Of a stretch of DNA of 64,000 nucleotides, positions 57,990 through 64,000 are shown one piece after another; the first letter of the stretch is position 1; each line of letters begins with the position of its first letter. A program made the translations under genes and the position numbers. Origin of the DNA: Haliclona indistincta (lineage: Eukaryota; Porifera; Demospongiae; Haplosclerida; Chalinidae); assembly GCA_964017065.1 (NCBI GenBank), contig OZ024785.1, forward strand, positions 2,065,142 through 2,129,141, in the 5' to 3' direction. The notes beneath the pieces were generated by a model. It searched no databases. It was not told the DNA's origin and saw only the letters and a list, made by a program, of their open reading frames with translations.

Positions 57990-60480
57990 GTTTAACAAAC
58001 TATACATCATTCATTACATGCTATAGTTGTTCAACTGATGTGACAGAATTCTTATGTTAAAAGGAATTTTTATATTACTAGAGCGTATCTACAGCCGCTG
58101 CAGTACTTATGCTTAATAATAGCATGCTAGTGTCCAGGACAACATGTATTGAGTATTTGACATCTTTCACTCACAGAATATTGGTGACAGCAGTACACAC
58201 TGACGGCTTTATAGCAGCAGGTAAATGCCTCTAAAATACAAAATAATATCTAGCTTCCCTATGACCTATGGATTTACTTCCTGTTTGTTTATAGTTTGGC
58301 TTCTAAAAATACAGGTGCCCCCAACCATGAACAGTAAATTTTTTTTGTTTGGTTGTGTAAATACAGCTGACATTACTACTATTGGTAAGTGTTGGTCACA
58401 TGTATTATGCATTGATGAATAAGCTGTTGCAAGGAACACTCTAAACAAGCTTAAGCAACCATTCCCTTCAGATTGGGAATCTGCTATCATATACTAGGTA
58501 TACTTACAGCATGTATTTGCCTCGCACAGAAATAAAATTCATTATGAATAATTATCTATCTTTCATTGATAATTAACCAAAACCATCACGACCTTTCCTT
58601 GAATCCTTCCTGAATCCTTTGAAGTCAGAAGTTGCTGCTAGTATGCCACTTTTTTTCTATGACAATTTTGCATGGCTGTACCAGTAGCAAAAAAGCTACA
58701 AGGGTACCACCCAAAGGAAAAGACAAACAACATAAGTTACTAGATTAAATTAGATAGATAGCCACGAATATCTCTCTTGAAAACAGAGAGGGATGGAGCG
58801 GAGACAATCTCAGCAGGTAATTTGTTCCATAGTTTAACAGTGTCCGGGAAAAGGAGTCATAAGCAAGACATGTCTTAGCATTGAGTCAAGAACTATAACC
58901 TATGTTCTTCACTTTCTGTAGACAGTCTTTTGTTAGCCCTTTCACGAAGGTGTGAAAGCCTGTTTGCTCTATTATTTGTAATGGAGAGTAAATACAGCGC
59001 GGGATTATGTTTATACCGAGTATCAGTGGTGTCTCTCTTCAAATTCACGCTGTCTGCGCTTCCTCTCCCGCGCCAAAGCCCTGGTTCTTGCTGCAGCATC
59101 AGTCACAGTATCGCTGATGAGGGCGGTGCATGGAAAGCGGGATGGGAAGGCGAATCGTCGAGTCGTCTATTTTGTAGTCGAGTTATGACAGAACGTCAAG
59201 TAGTTATGAAAGAACGTGCAATCCCGGGGCCTTGCAATTGCTGCCCTCGTGCGGGCCCTCGCATACAATACTACAGTATGGGCCTCGCCGTATGGCATTC
59301 CTAAGCGTGACATATATACATATACACAAACATACAATTTCGACACAGTACTCCGCGATTACATGCCTCGCGCTAAGACGCTCAGCAATCATAGCAATGC
59401 ATTAGTCATTATGGCTTGATTCGAAGGAGAAAATTCCACATTATTTTGATAGTACTGTTATAGCTGAATCAATGAGCTTTGCCAGAATCAACTCCACAAA
59501 TTTGCTTTAACCCTCCAAGCTTTACGACCCAACTACTAATAATTTACATCCAGCCATGTATCTGGGATTCTGAGTACGTACATACATGTACCGTGTAGCT
59601 GGAAATTTCGAGAGAGGACATTTTGCAATTTGAATTGATATTTTTGCGAATGGTCTCTTTGTCATTCTTTTACACTAAAACAAGACATTAGTGAATAATT
59701 CACGAATATTTCTCCCACAAAAGATTCCACGTTATACAGTCATTAGTCATTTCCTGTCTGCCAAAAAGCTATAACAATAAACAACTCTTCTCTTTGTTTT
59801 GCCTTAAGCTTGTTAATATTAATTATCTTAGTTGAGTTGTGATTAATAATATTTTTTATGTATAAACAACTGTATAATTGCTATTTCAAATCTCTCCTTT
59901 CTCTCAGGATTGCTTGTGTGTCAACCACTATAACTCCATCATACCATAACTATTGCCAGTCAACATACATTCTACACATGTACCTGTTTTAATTATTCAG
60001 CAATCAGTGATTGTTTGTGTATTTATATACCATACCAAGCTGCTTTTGACAAACATTTATTCTATGATTCTATGATTAGTCAGCAAGTTTGTTACTTTTG
60101 TGTCATAGTGAACATTTTCAAATGCTGGGAACAATTCTCAATGATTATTATGATTATTATTATTATTATTTGATTTTGTTGCTTCATGGTACGTTACTAG
60201 GCTATTCAATTAAATTTGTCCACATGCTGAATTTTCTGTGGTAACGATATTTTGATATGTCTGTCTTGTCTTTTTGCTCCTGTTTCAATGGATAAGAGAA
60301 ACCAAGTTATACGCTACATAATACAAACCTGGTTTTAAGCAAAGAAAAGCGAGAAAAATAATAGTTGCTATTCCCGTTCTTGGTTAGAATCATTGTCTAC
60401 ATGCTCTAAACAAGCACTTGTCACACTGAATTTATAGACACAGTCTACAAACATTGGTATATGATCTTTATCCCAGATTA
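57990..60480. other. Stretch without an intact gene
   Basis: Contains a LINE fragment (58740-58880) and a diverged MITE around 59600-59740. The 58.9-59.4 kb part is richer in CpG but shows no recognised exon. Confidence 0.4.
58740..58880 (-). mobile_element. LINE ORF2 C-terminal fragment
   Basis: The minus strand reads LWNKLPAEIVSAPSLSVFKR then DIRGYLSNLI and stop, the typical end of jockey/CR1-type LINE ORF2 proteins (WN.LP..I..A.SL..FK). The 5' part is missing. Confidence 0.8.
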
Positions 60481-60504
60481 CTGCATTTTAGCACATTGGA
60501 AATC

Positions 60505-60590
60505 ACTCATGTGTTTGTACAATGTGTTGTTCTTGTTTGTACAATGTGTTGTTCTCCGTGGAGTTCAACAATATCAGCACCTTTCGAAGC
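60505..60590 (+). pseudogene. Relic of a receptor Ig exon
   Basis: gtgtttgtacaatgtgttgt and the following gttcaacaatatcagcacct match the gene E Ig exon at about 14645-14708, with a local duplication of tttgtacaatgtgttgttct. No flanking exons. Confidence 0.65.
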
Positions 60591-60699
60591 ACTACAAGTC
60601 TTCCTAAGGCATCTCTCATCAGCAATGTTGTGCTAGTAATCGAGTCACATTCAAAAGGAAATAGTATCAACACCACTGGTAGATCAATTACTTACTCAA

Positions 60700-61800
60700 A
60701 ATAGCTTTATTAGCGTGAGTGATGCTTTTTCTCTGGCTTGACCTCCATATGCTTCCCTGCATGCATAATGTGTTGAGTGACTCGTGATAGGTTTTCAACA
60801 CACACAATTCATCACATGAGGATATAATTATAGTACATGAGTAGGTGGTGGTCAGAAGGGAATGTTTTTTGTTCTCTAACCAACTGTTTAAAATAACACA
60901 TGTTCAATGTATCAACATTCTTGAGTGCCTTATTGGCCCACAAGTGTCACATTATTAACCTCACTCACTAATAGAGAACCAGTGTTCCTCATTCACCAAG
61001 CACTGGAAAGCATCCATAGCTGCATGTGTTGACAATGGAAGATGAACGATGACCACATAGCACATAGTGGTAGCCTCATACTGTACTAACTGATGTTGTT
61101 GACATAGTCAGATATTGTCACAACTTTGACTTTTCTAATGCTTCAGCACATCACCTTTTGTGTACAATACGTAGACATAATATTATCCTGTACTTGCTGT
61201 GTATTATGATGAGGCACTGATGGAGTATAGCATACTCTGGTACTGATGATGAGACCAGACCTGCATGGAGTCTGGACAAAAGCTAGACATGCTAGTGAAA
61301 CAGGATATGCACACAGTTCCCTAATACATGTTTGGGTGTTGTACAATCACTAATCAGCAATTATCCAATACATAATGACTAGGTCCACTCCCAGACACCC
61401 ACTCACAGCCCAGTACAGCAGATGAAAAAGGACTGTCTAACACGAACAAAAATATGATGCAACCTTTACAACTGTTAGCTATAGTGTTGTTGTACATGAC
61501 CCCTCAGCTGGTGTAATTGTAGCCAACTGGTAAACAAGGTCATGAATTGATGGTACCAGGATAAATCTGTAGATGATAACTTCATCAAAATCAATAATTT
61601 TTGTCTTTTCGTCATAATAAGTAGTATTTTCACTCTTGAAAGGCACTATTAATCCATAGAACATATACGGGATAAACTCTTAGCAGCAGCTTAGCAGTAA
61701 TTTTTTGCTGTGAACATGGTATGTAATAGCAACTATAGTAACAGATTGGTGAACAGTGTAACAATTAATTTGATAATATTGGATGAGTCGAAGTATCATC
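60700..61800. other. Stretch without a gene
   Basis: AT-rich; no exon, repeat family or domain recognised. Confidence 0.35.
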
Positions 61801-61802
61801 GA

Positions 61803-61970
61803 GACCAAAGACTAATACCTCACAGGTTAGTCACATAATGCAGCGAACGTGTGAGCAATTGTCCTCCTCTTCCTCCTCCACCAGCTCCACCAGCTGACGT
61901 GGATCAAGGCACACTACACTGTACTCCATGTTAGTAGTGTCTCCTACTACACTATACTGTACAGTAATGT
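61803..61970. pseudogene. Scrambled fragments of the gene H tail
   Basis: gaccaaagactaatacctca followed by cag|gtta (61803-61828) matches the end of exon 28719-28865 in plus orientation. Then 61920-61965 holds the inverse of part of the same exon (the VVGDTPSMEYSVV region), and 61862-61895 holds a Pro-codon-rich stretch. This is an internal rearrangement of a tail copy. Confidence 0.55.
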
Positions 61971-62169
61971 TATTGCCTTACCACAATATAAATGGTACAC
62001 ATAAAAAGCAGCAAATTAAAAGAACTATTCACTATCAACATTACATTTCAATACATAATGCTGTGATAGTTGCATGGAAGTTATGCCCTTGTCAGAATTC
62101 CTATACTGAATGCTATTAGCTATAGAGTCTATGATGATGTGTTTATGTCAGCCTGATCATAGTGGTAGT

Positions 62170-62260
62170 AGTGTGTTACAGAAGGTGTAATGGTACCAGC
62201 AGAATTGCTAGCAGTGACACACCATACATTTACACAAGACTAGTTCCAATACTTCACATT
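62170..62260 (-). pseudogene. Relic of an FN3 exon
   Basis: The minus strand reads CVTASNSAGTITPSVT, the C-terminal strand region of the FN3 exon (SVTAINPAGTSTPTN in E and F2). No splice sites or neighbouring exons. Confidence 0.5.
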
Positions 62261-62372
62261 CAGCCTGAGTTTCGAGTAGCACATTTAAACGTTAGTTTAT
62301 TAATACGTTTTGGCAGTGCTCCGCTTAGAACCAACTAGCAATATACTGTAATAAATTCAGTGCATACAATAA

Positions 62373-64000
62373 TTATCATTGCCGATAGGCAATGATATGT
62401 AGGGATGACCACGAATTAAGATGGCGGCTACTCATGTGTGAAAATTAGTTTTCGCACATATCTCTTTTGTTATACATTTCTACTGCATTTTAACTATCTC
62501 TGAGGGAATCTGAAGTGTAAGCGCTTGTAGGAAGTCCATGAAAGTCGCCGGGATTGCTTGCTCGACGACGAAAATCAAGATGGCGACTCTCAGGGAGCAA
62601 GTTGCAGATCTTCGCTGTTTTAGCGTTTATCGAAATTCCAGACATTGATCAGGCGATTGTTCTGAGCATGGAAATACCTTTGGCGAAGCTGGCAGACGTT
62701 TCTAAAGAGGTAAAACAAAATCGCCGCCCACGCGAATTGTTCATCTTCTTTCTTCTTCTTCTTCTTCTTCTTCTTTTGACAAGCCTAGCGCTGTCCTGAG
62801 TGAACGAATCACTATCAAACCTGCACCATCGCACGTGTATATATCTGGGGTAGTGCACTTAGTGCTTAGATAGGCATCAAACACTACCAGAAGCGAGTAA
62901 TCCTTGAAAAACATGGTTTTTGGACCGTTTTGGGCTGTAGAAGAGCGACTCCATTAATTAACCCTCTTGTCGCTGCTGATCATTGACTCCGCCCACATCA
63001 GTTTTGAAAGTGAGCTCGGTTCTCGCTTTCTCTCTGCTCATGGGCGCTTCAGCGCGCAAGCTAGAGCCTAGAGGTATGAAGAAGCAGTATACCATACCCT
63101 GGGTAACACTGATCTGTCTATGCTGTCATCATGACCCACGGCAGGCGCGAACCGGACGACGGTGATGCTACCCGATCTAGCTAGGCTAGGTTTCTTACAC
63201 TAGCTACGTTGCGTGAGCTGTACCTATAGGACCCCTGTGCTGTTGACAACTGGACGTTGGTCATTGTAAATGGCTAGTAGCCTCTGTGATCGTGATATCG
63301 CCATCAACAAGGCTCTATTAGGAGTGTCTACTCGAATCCTCTATCCCGGCGGACTCAGAGTCTTCCAGCCATGATCACCATAGTGTTCCACTGAGTTGTC
63401 AGCGTTAGTCTCTTCTTCATCCATTACAGTGCTAGGAAATATCACGTTGTCAACTTAACCTCTCTAACTAATTTAAACCTTTTCGTGATTGCCGATAATA
63501 ACATTCCATGTTTCTTGACTCTCTGACTATAGAGGTTATGCACCTTCTCATCTACTAGCTAGTCACTGCTGCTCACAGAGTTGTAAAAATGAAATAACAG
63601 CTAGCATAGAATACAGCTGATAATTTTAAACTGATAGTGATCAAAAAAAGTAACAGGAACAAGTAAAGTAAAAAAGTTTTAATAAAAAAAACTAAAAGTG
63701 TAGGGATGACTCTTGCAAAAGTAAAGGAACAAGATGGGATAATGCTTGCAAAAGTAAAAGAACAAGATGGGATGATGCTTGCAAAAGTAAAGGAACAAGA
63801 TGGGATGATGCTTGCAAAAGTAAAGGAACAAGATGGAATAATGCTTGCAAATGTAAAAGTCCCAAGTATCCCTACATCAGCGGCTTGAAGGAGGACGCAG
63901 TCCGATGAAGTAATTGACGGTTGTAAATAAATATAGAGGTATCTGTTTAGGAGGACGCAGTCCGATGAAGTAGTTGACAGTTGTAAATAGCTAGAGGTAT
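62373..64000. mobile_element. Second copy of the 1.76-kb transposon (cut by window end)
   Basis: Matches 17427 onward from ttatcattgccgataggcaa through the (TTC)n tract (about 62746-62775) and gtttttggaccgttttgg to the foldback arm at 63655. The arm here has five 33-bp units (about 63705-63860) against about two in the first copy, then two ggaggacgcagtccgat units before the window ends. Confidence 0.8.

Noticed and set aside
63706..63888. Small repetitive protein (MLAKVKEQDGM units)
   Set aside because: The frame is produced by the 33-bp DNA repeat of the foldback arm and reads equally well in other copies as non-coding arm.

Overview
The window looks like nuclear DNA of an intron-rich, AT-rich animal, most probably a marine demosponge such as Amphimedon queenslandica. 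That name is an inference, since no species-diagnostic locus is present. The support is: many genes with very short introns (about 40-60 bp) and GT-AG borders; type I membrane receptors built of immunoglobulin-like (Ig) and fibronectin type III (FN3) modules; and a dense load of small inverted-repeat transposons, a Mutator-like transposon, LINE remnants and a SINE. Splice choices below were made by hand from reading frame, phase and comparison of paralogues inside the window; there is no transcript evidence.

The main content is one receptor gene family. Plus-strand members: gene A (220-1613, unresolved ends), gene C (4710-6511, 378 aa), a fused Ig-FN3 relic (6640-7085), gene D (11040-12733, 415 aa), gene E (14360-16120, decayed), gene F1 (16260-19893, broken), gene F2 (20043-21835, frameshifted), gene H (23218-29246, 621 aa, long tyrosine-rich tail) and gene G (55805-57872, interrupted by a small transposon). 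Minus-strand members: gene I (40456-38059, 3' end lost towards an assembly gap), gene J (45200-42202, 437 aa) and three sets of tail exons at 49.4-50.3, 52.0-52.6 and 54.4-55.0 kb. The common plan is signal peptide, one Ig-like domain, one strongly conserved FN3 exon, a second more divergent FN3-like domain in two exons, a Ser/Thr-rich stalk, one transmembrane helix and one of several cytoplasmic tails. Nearly all ectodomain exons are phase 1-1 and can be exchanged in frame. The tails fall into classes: a short tail with Asn-Glu-Ala-Tyr-Gly and a terminal Tyr-Glu motif (C, F1, F2, J), a short QDG-type tail (D, G, probably A), a long tail with ITIM/ITSM-like tyrosines (H, I), and a Pro/Ser-rich tail (49-55 kb).

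Genes H and I sit at the ends of a large inverted duplication (about 23.7-28.1 kb and 36.3-39.9 kb). Between the arms lie a 371-bp tandem repeat, a complete 4.7-kb Mutator-like element with a 10-bp target duplication (30738-35466) and a 200-N gap (35766-35965). The Mutator-like element carries one seven-exon gene whose phases join into a 1166-residue protein: transposase, SWIM finger, CXXC finger and OTU protease.

The rest is mostly transposon-derived: a 1.76-kb element inserted in an F1 exon and present again at the right edge of the window, a 39-bp-TIR element next to the gene H start with a hAT-like MITE inside it, a 14-bp-TIR family carrying Arg/Glu-rich repeat ORFs, a 5-bp-TSD MITE that interrupts gene G, several foldback elements, TA-flanked MITEs, LINE 3' fragments, a tRNA-derived SINE and microsatellites. 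The stretches 1.6-4.7, 7.1-10.9, 12.7-14.3, 50.4-52.0 and 57.9-62.3 kb contain no gene I can support beyond the relics listed.
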